Shown here: positions 12,766-24,900 of the stretch, in pieces
Numbering within the stretch: the first letter of the stretch is position 1
Layout: each line of letters starts with the position of its first letter
From: Caprimulgus europaeus
Lineage: Eukaryota > Chordata > Aves > Caprimulgiformes > Caprimulgidae
Assembly: GCA_907165065.1 (NCBI GenBank)
Contig: OU015540.1
Location: 5,316,001 to 5,380,000 of the forward strand
Direction of reading: 5' to 3'
Length of the DNA stretch: 64,000 nt
Made by a program: the position numbers and the translations under genes
Notes under the pieces: generated by a model
What the model was told of the DNA's origin: nothing
What the model saw: only the letters and a program-made list of their open reading frames with translations
Database searches by the model: none

Positions 12766-15700
12766 TGGGGAGGCATCCTATCGCCGGCTCCCGGGGGTCT
12801 GCGGCCAACTCACTCACGTGCCTGTGCTCAGCTCAGCTCCAGAGTGCAAACACATGGGGACTTCATGGGGCTGCCATGTCCTGTGGGGAGGGGAAGGCTC
12901 TGGTTTTGGCACCAATTAAACTATTAGGTGATGGAGGTGCTGCTTCTTTGAGTGCCTTCCTTAAAGGTCAAGTCCTTCAGTAAGGCATGAGTTGCTCTTT
13001 GCTATCCCCTCTTCCGTGGTTTATGATGCCACCTTGTCGCTGGTGTGTGGGAAGCTGGGGGAGGACTTCCAGCCTAAGCCAGCCCTGGCTCCCTCCATCC
13101 TCCCAGCAGGTCACCACCACCACTGGGAGGGCAGCTGAACTGAAGGCATTGGTTTCCTAATCCATAGCGTCTGAGGAGACCCACTCCCACCCGGGCTGAG
13201 CGGGTTAACGCTGCTGCATGTCTCTGCTGGAACGGGACCAGAGGAAAAAGGCTCCACCGTTTCCCCGTCCGCCTGGAAAACAGGCCGGCTGTTTTCTCCA
13301 GCGGCAGAAGGCTGTTTATTCTGGGACAGATTCAACAGCGCTTCATAGTCCCCCACCCCGAGTCCCAGCCCATGGGGAGGCTGAAGGGCACAACCTGCCT
13401 GGGGGGAGCTGGGTGCTCTCCCCTCCTGGTGTGACCCTCCCCAGGCGCCACTCTGCCCTTCCTGCCCCCATCCCTTTCCTTTCCTCCCTGTCCCACTCCA
13501 CACGGGGCTGGGGACGCCCTTTCCTGCCTGGCACCCGCCTGGCCCAACAGCCGAGATGGTGCCACTGAGTGCCAGGACATCATCCCCCCTTCCTACTCCT
13601 GCTTAAAGCCCCACCACATTATCACTCTCTCCATCGTGCTATCAACCTGAAAAATGTCCTTGGGAAAGAAAGAAAAAATAAAGGAAAAAGAAAGGAAGAA
13701 AGAAACCAGCCTCTGGCTCAAGCGTGCCAAAGGGAGCAACAGCGCACGCGGGTTTGGCTCAGTTTCTCACCAGCTCTTTTCCCAGTAGAGCGATAAGAGA
13801 CAGGGCGAGCGCAATCATGAGCGGAGCAGGTCCCAGCGGCTCGGCCAGCTCTGTGCTGGGATGGCCAAGGGACACTGAGTGCTCTACAGGGACATATTTC
13901 CAAAATAAAGTCATTCTGGTGCTCCTCCAGCACCGCCACTCACTCGACAGCCTATTACAAAGCATCACTGCCGCCCCCACAGCCAAAATAAAGCTGTGAG
14001 GAGCCCTGACCCTGCAGAGGCACGTTTGAGAGCTCCCCAGGCACCCCCTCCTCCAGCTGCAGCAGTTTGCAGTGCAAAGAGCAGCACATGGGCTCAGCCA
14101 GACATGGACACAGCCTCCCCAGTGCTCCCACATTGCCTTCTGCCTCATCTCCTCTCCATCTCATCCTCTCCATCTCCCGTTTCTCCTCCAGCATTGCTGC
14201 CTTCCTCACCAGGTACGTCCATACATGTTCAGTGTGGCGTGGATGTTACCTGTGCACCACCCTGGTTTCCTCTCTACAAACAGAGCTTGGCTCATCCTGA
14301 GCACAGGGTGGATGTTTTGGGCCCAAAACACAGCAGGCATTGTAGAAGGGCAGCTTGGAGGTTGGTTTTGAGCCTGTTCCTCAGCTTACAGCACTACACA
14401 GTATATCCAGCCTGCTTTAGGATGGGGTCTGTGGGCTTTGGTTACTGGGGGTATTAGGACAATTTTGACCACACAAGCCATTGGTATGAGATACCAGTTG
14501 CTCTGGGAGAGGGCTCTGGAGGAACTTGATAGTTGAAAATTAAGGCTGGGAGAAGTCTGAAGACATCCCAGGAGACAGAGCCATAAGGCCCAGCCTGCAG
14601 AGCCTTCAAAGTCCTCCTTGTTCACCTCAGCCTATCCCCCCTGCTACAGCCCCACAACTAAGTGCCAAAGCCCCTGTCCATCCCTCAGCAGACCCACAGC
14701 TAATCCCCTCCATCTCCACATGTATGGATGAAGACCAAACCCTGTCCATCTCCTTTCCCATGGGACTCATAGCACACTAGCCCTTGCTTTCCTAGAGGTC
14801 CTGGAAATGGATAGGATCCTGGGACCACCATCCACCCTGATGCAATGGTGTCATACAAGGTCCCTGGAAGATGACAGCACCAGCCCTGAGCTCTTAATGG
14901 AACAACCTCTGAAATCAGGAGGCCCCACAGGGTTTGTCCACCTCAGTCTCCAGCACAATCTGGAAATGCCACAGCATGCAGCTGGCATGCTCAGCTCACC
15001 CTGACCGCTGCTCCCCAGCCCTTCCTCTTAGTCACCTCTTCCCTACTGTAATAAATTAAAAATCAAATTGGTATTATGGCACTGATGGCTGTCCTCATTA
15101 TCCTCTCATCAGCATTAAATTAGCAACCCCAACAATTCCCTGATAGCGGCACCAGCAGGGATGAGATAAGCAGCAATAACAAAAGGAAATCAAGCCCTCA
15201 TGGCAGGCCATGGGGCTCAAGGTGTCCTGGCAGGCGATGCATGGCCAGGCATTCAGGGCTGTCCCACCAAAGAGCCTATTTCCCCCTGGCCTCCACACCA
15301 GGGATGCTCAGCAACCTGTAAAGGACTCCAACAAGCTGGAGGCCAGCAACTGGGACCCTCTGTGTGGGTCTGGGAGCCTGTGCCCCTCCATGGTGCAAAT
15401 GGGAAGGAGGAAAGACCCTAGTTCCCATTAGAGGAGGTTGCAACTATAGCAAGCTAATGATGTCCTTACAGCAAGCACTCTTCCTCACAACAGGGATGTT
15501 TGTGGGACACCCTCTGCCTGGAAACCTCATCTGAAATAGCTGTGGATACCTCATCATCATGGCCCATCCCCAGCTGATATGAGCAGGAGTTGGCTTGAAC
15601 CCACCAGCAAAGGTCTTGGTGACGTTTTGCTCAGAGCCTCTCACCGGAAGGAGCTGTGAAGGGGGTAACCCACCCCTCCTTCCTCATCTTCCTGGAAAAT

Positions 15701-18700
15701 GGGCAAAAAAAGTCACAACAGTCAGAGACAGTTTCATCCCAGCTCAGGGTCTGGACAGAGCAACCCTTGAAGGCAGACATCATCAGGAAGGCTTGGGCCA
15801 CCCCTGCTCCCTGGAGAGAGGTGAATGGAGAGGTGGGACACACACCCCTTGGGAGGGGTTCCTGTTTTGAGGGAAGAAGAAAAGGACACGGACGTGGCGG
15901 TCAGGGATGTACTGTTAGCCCTGCTAATAGAAACCCTCTGTGTAAACAGGGAGAGGATCCAACAGAGATCAGAGATGGTTTTTCTTTCAAGAAAATTAAA
16001 CATTTAAAACATTTGAGAACACACGCCCTCACCCCCTGGACAGTAATTAACTTCTTCCTGTGCAGAGCATGGAGCACTTTCCAAAAACAGAGTTAGATGG
16101 ATTATTTTTCAAAGGAAATGTTGTTGAAAAGATCTTCTGTTATGTCCTAAACTGGGAAAACAGTCACAGTGACCGAGGAAGAGCTTGCTCCACGCATGTG
16201 CCATGTTATGGCTGCCCAAGGAGATGGTGACATTCTGGATGCTGCAGGTTTGGAAGTTATGTGGTGGCTGAGCAGCCACCACTTTGTTTGATGGAAAAAA
16301 GTCCTTGTTTGGTTATTGTATTACCCTAAAAAAAAAATCAATATAAAGTAAACCAGTCACCAAGAGCAAAAAAGAAATCCTAAACTCAACTTACGAGGGA
16401 CACATTGCATTTCCCCAACGCACCATGACAGAGGAATCTTGTGTCGAGGGAGAGGATGTAAATTCAGATGCAGATGCAAATATATGCAGTGTTCGAGGGG
16501 ATTTACATCCCACGTCCCCATCTGAGACCATCTTCCTGTGAACTTACGATGAGCTCAGTCCTCGTGAATCTCCGTTCTCAGAGCAGTAGCATGAAAAGAG
16601 GCAGCTGGTATGTGTGTTAAACAAGCACAGTGTGAATGACATCCCGGCAATAAAAGGACTCCACTGCTAGCCAAGGTGTTTGGTGGGAACAAAATAACTT
16701 CCCAGGCTGATCCCACCGCACTCCCTGAGCCTGCAGAGAGGCAGGGAGCAGCACGGGGAGGCAGGGCTGGGTGGAAGTGTGTAAGAGCTGGTCTGGAGAG
16801 ACAATTGTGCTTTGTAGCAAAGTCTGAGGTTTGGATGTTTGTTTTCAGTGCTGCATTGGGAGGAAAATAAAACCCAACATTTTTTGCGACACAGACTTGT
16901 GGGGAAACAGCCATTCTCTGGTTGAAAAGGTCAGGTTTGCTTTCCATATCTCCCTTGCATCAAAAATGTCCTGCAATCCCCGGAGCTTGGGAGAAAATTT
17001 CCTCTTGCAATGTTAAATGAGGGCAGGTCTGCGGGGAGAGCTGATTTCTTTTCCTAGACCAGCTTGAGCCAGCTGAAAGAAACGGGTCTGGGTTGGGGCA
17101 CCCAAGTGCTCTTTCAGAATGGGGGAAAGGGTCAGGGAACAAGAGGAGCCCGAATGTCCACCAGCCCAGGGCAGCAGGAGCACGGCTGGAGATGGGTCAA
17201 AGCCAGCAGTAGGTTTACCAAAGCAAAGGGTGTTATTGGGACAGAAGGAAAGCCGTGGTCTGTTACAGAGCCAGCCCTCGGGCACTGCACAGTGGCTTTG
17301 GCCAAGCAGCTGGGCTGCTCAGCAGGACCTGCCTGCCTGGGAGACACAGACAGCCCAGGACATCACACTCAAGATGCCCACTTTGGGGTCCTGCCCTAGA
17401 GTGAGGGACAGCAGGAACTGTTGTCACCCAAGGCTGCGTGTGGCCTTGAGCTCCTCCCTGGGGTACAGCAATCACAGGAGGCTCACAGAGCCAGGCAGCG
17501 CTGCCACGTTTGGCATGGGAAATAATACATTTGGGATGGGAAGTCTTTTGGCTCTGCTCCTGCAATTTTTCTTTGTCCCTGTTGCTATTTACAATCCTAA
17601 AAATCACCCCAACATTTCTGAATCCCCTTTGGGTATCTCTCCTCTCTGACTTCACACGACAGTCTCCCCTTGGCTGAAATTTAGCTTTTAGCATCTCTGC
17701 TCTAGTCAGGATCCCTCTGTGTCAGCACAGTGAGGAGTTTTGGCACCATTAACCAGTATCTCCCTTATAATGAGACATCCAGTGCTGAGCCTGGGAGGAC
17801 GGCAAATGCACACAAAGAAAAAATAACTCAAAGAGACAAGACAAAGGGATCTGTTGGATGGGGACCAGTGCATCTGGGGAAACATCTTTGTTTTAGTGGA
17901 GTAAGAGAGCAAGAAGGAGAAAGAGAAAGAAAGAGAGGAAAAAGGCATCCGGAGCAGGATTGTTCCTCACCTGCAGGTGTGTGTGTGGGGAAGGGAAGGC
18001 AGCACCATGCAATTTTGACATTAAAAGCATTGCAGGCTGGTCACCTTTGGCTATTCACTCAGTGCTCCCTCCCGAGGTGTTGTGTTCCCATGCCTGCAGG
18101 CACCGCACTCCATCCTTTTCTCTTTTCTCCACCATCTGCCATCTCAAATTCCCCGGAGTGTCTCCCGCCCCGGCGTAGAGTTTCAACCCATGGTAGAAAA
18201 CAAGAGAGAGAGAAACCCAAACCCAACCTGAAGCAGTGTGAGGAGGGACAGGACCCAGCTTGTGTCCAATCTACATCCCTGTGTTGTCCTGCCTCTGCCA
18301 TCAGGTGCTCTGGAGCACCCCTGGGTGCCAACGGGAGCTGGGAGCTGATTGTCCCCATCAGGGGCAGGGAGAGGATGGGGAATGCAGGGCTGTGCAGACA
18401 TCAAGATCCTCTTCCCTTGTATGGCCAGGGCTGCCGGCGGCACAGTCCCCGCTAACCCCACTGTTTCAAATTACAAAGCTGCCCCGATCCCACCGAGCCA
18501 CCTCGGATCCAAGGAAAGAGCCGGCGGCTGCTTTGAAATCCAGACTGGAGTGTCTCCAGCAGGCAGTGCTTAAAACAACAGCTGGGCTCCCTCCCCGCAG
18601 GACACAGCACCATGGCCCTGGGTACCAGGGAGGGGACCACAGGCTTGGAGTCCCCTGTAGTAAGGGGAAGGGGCACTGAGACCTGGAACAGGGCTCTCAC

Positions 18701-21639
18701 AGCCCCCCCAGAACAAAGAGGACCTTCCCACACCATGTCTGGCCATTACCCATCTCCTATAAGTGCCCAGAGAAGACTCTGGGTCCTGGTGAGTGATGCA
18801 CAGGGGTGCTTTCTTGCATCTCCCTTCTGCATGGCCCACACCAGCCGCCATGTGAGACCTCTCCTCCAGCGAGCGTTCAACCTGTTGTCTCCTGAGAGAG
18901 CGATCATGGGCAAAGGTCTGGAATAATTACACTTATGCCAAGCTTATTACCCTAAATTGGCTTAAATCCTTTTGTGCCTGCCAGCTCCTCCAGCACACCC
19001 TCCTGGTTCTCGGGCCACCAGTCCCTGACCTTGAGACCCCCTGTGGTGGCGGGAGCTGGGAGGGTGGATGGGAGTGCACCAGGAGCTGGTGATCCCATGG
19101 GCTGATCCGATTCTTCACGCGTTGTTAACTCCTCCTCAGACAGTCGGGGAGGAGAGCACAGGGCCATCACTGGGACAAACCTGGTCACGCTCAGCCACAT
19201 TCCTGCCTTCAAAAGGGCCCAGGGTGCCCAGGCCTCGGTGGACAAGGGCCCCAGGAGATCACATTACTCAAGGCTTTTGTAGACTTAACAGCCATGACAG
19301 CATAGCAAAAAACTATTAGTGTGCACGGCCTTGTGTGAGAGGGTCGGAGAGACACCATCCTCTCCAGCTCAGCCTGGCATTAATACCCCTAACAGATTAG
19401 TGATGCTTAGTGCTTTGAAGAAGAGAAAAAAAGATATGGGAGACTGATTGGGGAGATCAGCAGGAGGAAAGCTGGCACATGCTCCCTCCCAAAGCCCCAG
19501 CCAGTGCTTGGGGAATTGACTCCTCCTTTGGGGTCCCCAAGCAGATCAGGGAAGCTCAGCTGGTCCCTGGGACTGCAGCCCAGGGTAGACACAGGTGGGT
19601 GAAACATTCATTGAGGTGTCCCACCAGGCAGCATGGTGTGACAAGGACCAGTGGTTGTAGCGCGGTGCACACCCAGAGCCACAGATCTGCATCCCCTGCT
19701 TCTCCAGAAATGCTGAGCTCCTGCCACACTCCCAGCCCACGCCAGGAACCAAATTCAGAGCTCAACCCCACAGCCTTAAGCCCTGGCACGCTTGTGCCTC
19801 ATCGCTGCGAGCAGCCTGAACAAATGCGGGCTGTTTGCAGAGCAGCAGCAGGAATGCTGGCCCCAAGCCCGGCACGCTGCAGAGCCCGCGGCTCCCATCC
19901 CCTCCCTGCCACCAGCCTGCTCCCTCTGGCCCCATGCACCCAAGGGAAGGAAAAAGGCTTCATGGGGGCTGCTGGGCAAAGAGGAGAGGGTTTGTCAGTG
20001 AACAAGGCAGCTGCTGTGTAGAGGCACCACTAAACCTGCTTTGGAAGTGTGTTGGCTGCCCCATGGGATATACCTACCCACACTGGTGGTAGCAGCCCTA
20101 TTCCCTAAAAAGCTGTTACACATCCTTCTAGCTGTACTGACCTCTTCACTGGTGTGGTTCCTCCTGCTCCATCATCATTCCACTGAGCTGTTACTTTCCT
20201 GCAGTCCCCAACATCCAGCCAGGCTCTGAAATGGGTGGTTTCCCAGGGTCTTGGACTGGGATCAGAGAGTGTGCTTGACTCTGACTTGAGGAGCATGAGC
20301 AGAGTGCTCTGCCTGATGGCTTTTATGGTTGCTTCCTCCCCTAATTAGAAACATGCAGCCACCAATTATCTGCTCTCCCCTTGACACCTGCATGAGAGAG
20401 ACCTTTCTTCCAGCCCAGCCTTGAGGTGGACAATCAACCATCACCCTGCAAACACTTGGTGCAAAAAGGATCTCCTCCTCTCCCAGGACCTGGCCAAGAG
20501 GCTTTTTATTTGCATTCACCATCCTGGCCATGGTTACTGCTGCAAAGGCTGTTGATATTTCCTCCATGCCTCCCAATAACCCTTTGCAAAGGTCTGGCAC
20601 CAGAAGACCAGACTGAAGACCTCCTAAGCTAAAAAGCACATGTTTCTACATTGTGTTCATCAGGGCCAGGTTCTCAAGCTGGGACAGCAGCAGATCTAAG
20701 TCTCTGGGTCATGGGCAGTCAATGAAGCATCTTTCAACCAAGCACTAGCTACTTCAGCCCCCCACCCCGACTGCCCTAAAGCATCCGGACATTCTCAGCC
20801 CATTCACTCTTCCCAAATTGGTACAAAAGCTCCTAGGACCAATTTACCCCATCTGTGCAGCAGGGAAAGCATTTAAGGCTTGGGGGTGTATCAGGGCCAC
20901 TGCAAGCACGAAAGAAAAATAAACAGGCACAGGATCTCCCAGCAAACCAGCAGCCCTGAGAAGAGGAGCCAGCATCCCTCAGTGCTCTGGGGGGTGAGTT
21001 TGTTGGGTTCTCGGTGTTGTTGCCATCCTTTGCTCCAAGCTGGCACAAGTACAGCTGCAGCCTCCATGACAGAGACATAAACACATCTGAAACCTGCACA
21101 TCAGCTGTCACATTTCCTAACCCATTTTTCTCCAAACTTATCCCTCCTCCCACTCAGCAGGCAATGAGCTTTGCCATTCCCTTGGCCAAGAAATGCCTCC
21201 TGGGCAGTTTGGGCTGGGGCTGCCTTCCCTGTTCCTGCATGTCCAGCACATGTGGATGCTCCCCCTTGCCTATAAAGGGGTTCCCAAGTGTCTGCAGAGA
21301 TGCTCCGGATGTGTGGGGGCATTTGCAACTTAACTGACTATTGTAGACATCGCTATGCCCCTTGTTGCACCATCAGCACTGAAATCCCAATGGGAACCTG
21401 GGCTCTTCATCCCACCATGCCTCGGTTCCCCTACAGGACCACTGTTCTCAAGGGCATGGGGAGAACCTTTGTGGACCTTTCTCTCCCATCCCTGATGCTC
21501 TGGTGCTTTCCTTCTACCTGATTCCCTCCTGTCTCCCCTCTTTGGATATAGCTACGTGCGTCTCTTCCCCACTGAGCTGATGAAAGAGCCTTCTGGTCCC
21601 CCCGTCACCCTCCAATGCTCCATCACAGTGAGCCCCTGT
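12766..21639. other. Intergenic DNA, no gene seen
   Basis: About 9 kb of mid-to-high GC unique-looking sequence. A/G-rich tracts occur at 13662-13707 and 17908-17947. The longest frames (for example 17730-18455 plus) have biased, low-information translations and no domain-like pattern, so I do not call them. Confidence 0.5.
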
Positions 21640-21649
21640 TTTGCAGAGT

Positions 21650-21960
21650 TAGGAATTAAAGTGACTGGCGATGCTTTCAGGCTCATCTAACGACTTCCAG
21701 AGCCTTAATTTAATTTAATTACCATCCACTTCTTATCTTAATCATCCCGCCTGTGTTTATAAACAAAACACTGACTCCCTGCCCCACGGGCTGCAACCTG
21801 AGCGCGGCACCTCCCATCTGCACAACTCATTACATTCCTCACTGGGCCCATCTGCCAGATGTCCGCAAGGAAGCCCGTGCAAGCCGCGACTGGAAAGCTG
21901 GCGTAGAAAAGGCGCTGCATTAACCGCTCGGCTTTCATCCACCGGCCCAGATTTTCCTGG
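21650..21960. promoter_or_regulatory. Candidate conserved noncoding element
   Basis: A homeobox-dense AT stretch (CCTTAATTTAATTTAATTAC at 21701-21721, then TTAATCATCC and TTTATAAACAAAACA) runs into CpG-bearing sequence containing the double E-box CATCTGCCAGATG near 21848-21860. No reading frame explains it. This is a motif-level inference. Confidence 0.3.
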
Positions 21961-24900
21961 AACGCCCTCTTTGCTCCGTCCCCGGGGTGAGGTATTTGGG
22001 TTGGGGTTGCTCAGCCCATTCCTTGCTCTCCCGTTGGCGGTGATGGTGGTTCCTGCTGCTGCCAGCTCGGCCCCAGCCTCTCAGTCAGGATGTTTATGCC
22101 AAGTAGTCTGCCTGACTGGTTGATTTTGGGGAAAACTGGGATGCTGGGAGCAGCCAGAGTGGTGTCTGCAAACTGCTGCCCTGCAGATATTCAGGGGACA
22201 ACATGAGCCATCCCAGGCAGAAATAGGGTCCTGAGGATGCCCTGCTCCTGCCAGCGAGCAAGGTACTTTGACTGGAGCTCACATGGTGGCTCTGCAACCC
22301 CAAAATGAGCGCAAAAATGGAGGAAAAGTCCCTCCCTGTGCAAACCTGCTGTTGCCAGGGGTCCCTCCCACCTGGTTTGGAGCATCTTCTTCCTGCAGCA
22401 CAGATGTGAGGTGAAAGAAGACACAACTGATTCCATCTCTACTCCACTGTCTTTGAGGTCCTGTTTTTGAGGTTCTCCCTGTTGCTTCTAGAGGTTGTCC
22501 ATCTTTTGAAAATCTGTCTCTTCCCCTCTAGATAATCCCGATCTTAATTATCTTGCAGCTGAAGAGAGTGTTGGACGTCTTCCAGTAGATCTGTCATTTA
22601 GTTTCTCTTCTGATGTTGATTTTTTAGCCCTTCAAGAGCCCAGATTCTTGCCAGTCTGGACAAACACCACCGAGATAACCCCACTGTTATAAAAGGTGAG
22701 GTGAGTTCCTGCTAACTGAAGAGACTTTTGTAAACAGCAGAATAAGGGACTTGGCTCAATGCAGGCGTAAAAACAAACCTTGGCTTTAACTTCAAAAGCC
22801 TCAGAGTTTAAAAAGCAGTTATGATGCAACCTCCTTTGTATGCGAGCGGGGATGGTAATGCCAGTTTCTGCAGGAGGGTGGGATATGCTGGCTGGCCCAG
22901 GGGGGCATCTGCAGAAGGCTTTGCAAGCCTGGTGTGATTCAGCAGCAGCAGACCCAGGGAAAAGGGCATCCTACTCCCAGTGTTCAGATCCTGTCTCCTC
23001 CAACGGGAATGAAGCTGCTGAAAGGCTGCCCAGGGCATGGAGGTTTGGGAAGGAAAGAAAATATCTTGCTCTGCTTTCTTTCCCTACTACAATTCCTGAG
23101 TTGCTCTTTGGACTTTCCTCTGCCCCCTTCTCTGCCAAGATGCAACGTGGCAGAAGCGTAGACATTGCTCTGCTGAGATGTGGTTTACCTGGGGTGAGTG
23201 ACCTCCTTAAAGAGATCCCAGCTAAAATGTAAAAATCAGCCTTTTCCCCATCACTGGGTCTCTTGACAAGTTTGTTTCTGTAGGGCAGCCTGCACACTCT
23301 CTGTTGGCCCAAAGTGCTTTGAATAATCAGCCCCTTCTTATGGAGAAAGCCACAGTAACTTGGGGCTGCTTTGTTTTCCTGACATGCTGATCTCAGCAAC
23401 CCTTCTGTGTCCCATCTCACAGCACATTCTGGGTTGCAGAAGCTCCTAATTCCTTTCCATAGCGCTGGGTCCAGGACAGTCACACATCCCTGGGTCCAGG
23501 GGATGCTGCCAGCACAGCCAAGTCCAGCCAGCATCCAACAGCGTCTCTGCTGAAGGTGTTTTCCTGTCCCCTGCAATTTAAACAGCAGCCAGGGAAATGT
23601 CCTGTTATCTGCCATCTCAGAAGCAGAAGATGTGTTTGTGGAAAGGGGCACCTTGAGCTCTGGTGCATTTGGTTGGGCAGAAGTAGGGTGAAATTTAAAA
23701 ATAGGTATTATCTTGAATTAGATGGAGGGATAAATCAGGAAGACCAGGCTCCCTGGCAGCACTTTGAAGGTTTGTACAGCCTCTCTCTGCAGCTCAGATT
23801 GCAGCATTGATTTCAGGAAGATCGATTCAGGTCCCAGTGAAGAAATTTGTTTTCAAGAATTGAAGCCTCAGAGCTGCCCTGTGTCCCTGGACAGTTGTCA
23901 CCATCTCTATGAGCAGGGGCAGGTTAAACCATCAGCTCATGCAAGAGAGCTGCATAGCAAGAGCTCCTGCTCCCCTGCAGCACCCAGGGAGCAGTCATAC
24001 CTGCTAGGACCAGACATGGGACCATTAACAGCTTAGAAGAGACCACATCTTCATGGCCAATATTATATTCTCCAGGGGTTTGTTTGGGTAAATGGGATCA
24101 GAAAACCCTCTAGCATGGCCACAGCACAAGAGTGGGGAGCTGGGACAGAGCATTCGTAGCGAGCTGCTCCCCTCACACTGGTTAGTGGCAGGAAGGACAC
24201 AGGTTTTTCCTATAATAGCTTACTCATAGGACTAATAAAGCCTCTTTAATCATCATTTGTCGCTTGTACACACACACACGCACACAAAGGCACGCTCAGA
24301 GCTCAAGTGCAGAGGGAGTGAGCACCTGGCAAAGTCATTATGGGCCACTTTAATTTATTTCTAAGCTGGTGCATAAAAAAATAAAAGTAAAGTGTAAATT
24401 GCCGCTAAGAGAAGAACTTGTCCCACGTGGGAGGAAAAGCTGTGATGGGAGTGTGCAGGGTGAAGAGGGAAACTGAAGAAGGAGAGGGTACAAACTACTC
24501 CATACACAAGTGGGATGAGCTGTTGGGGGGGCAGTGGGGAGCCCTTGCTGTGCCTAGGGGTCTCCCAGGGTGTGTTATGGAGCTGAGGTGCAGATGTGGC
24601 ACAGGGGAACACCACGTCCCCAGGTGCTGCTTCTTGTTACAGGGGATGAAAATAAATATTTCAATGAAAGCCAGTTCCCTGGTACAAACTGCACCCCTGG
24701 CCAGAGGTCTCTGACGTGGAAATTCCCAGGTGTGCCTGGGCTGGACTTAGAACTGCCTGGTTTTCACTTAAAACTGTGTCCAGTCTACTAAGTTCAGTGG
24801 AAAGCAGAGCTGTGTAGACCTCCTCTCCCCCCATCCAGACACAGGGTCCCCACCTCTTTATTTCAGACGTCCTGTCAATAAGTCTGTCTACAATAAAACC

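Noticed and set aside
17730-18455. Plus-strand frame of 241 residues
   Set aside because: Composition is biased by an A/G-rich tract and there is no domain-like pattern or promoter.
22971-23651. Minus-strand frame of 226 residues
   Set aside because: No domain, signal or splice support. Frames of this length occur by chance in 64 kb of mid-GC DNA read six ways.
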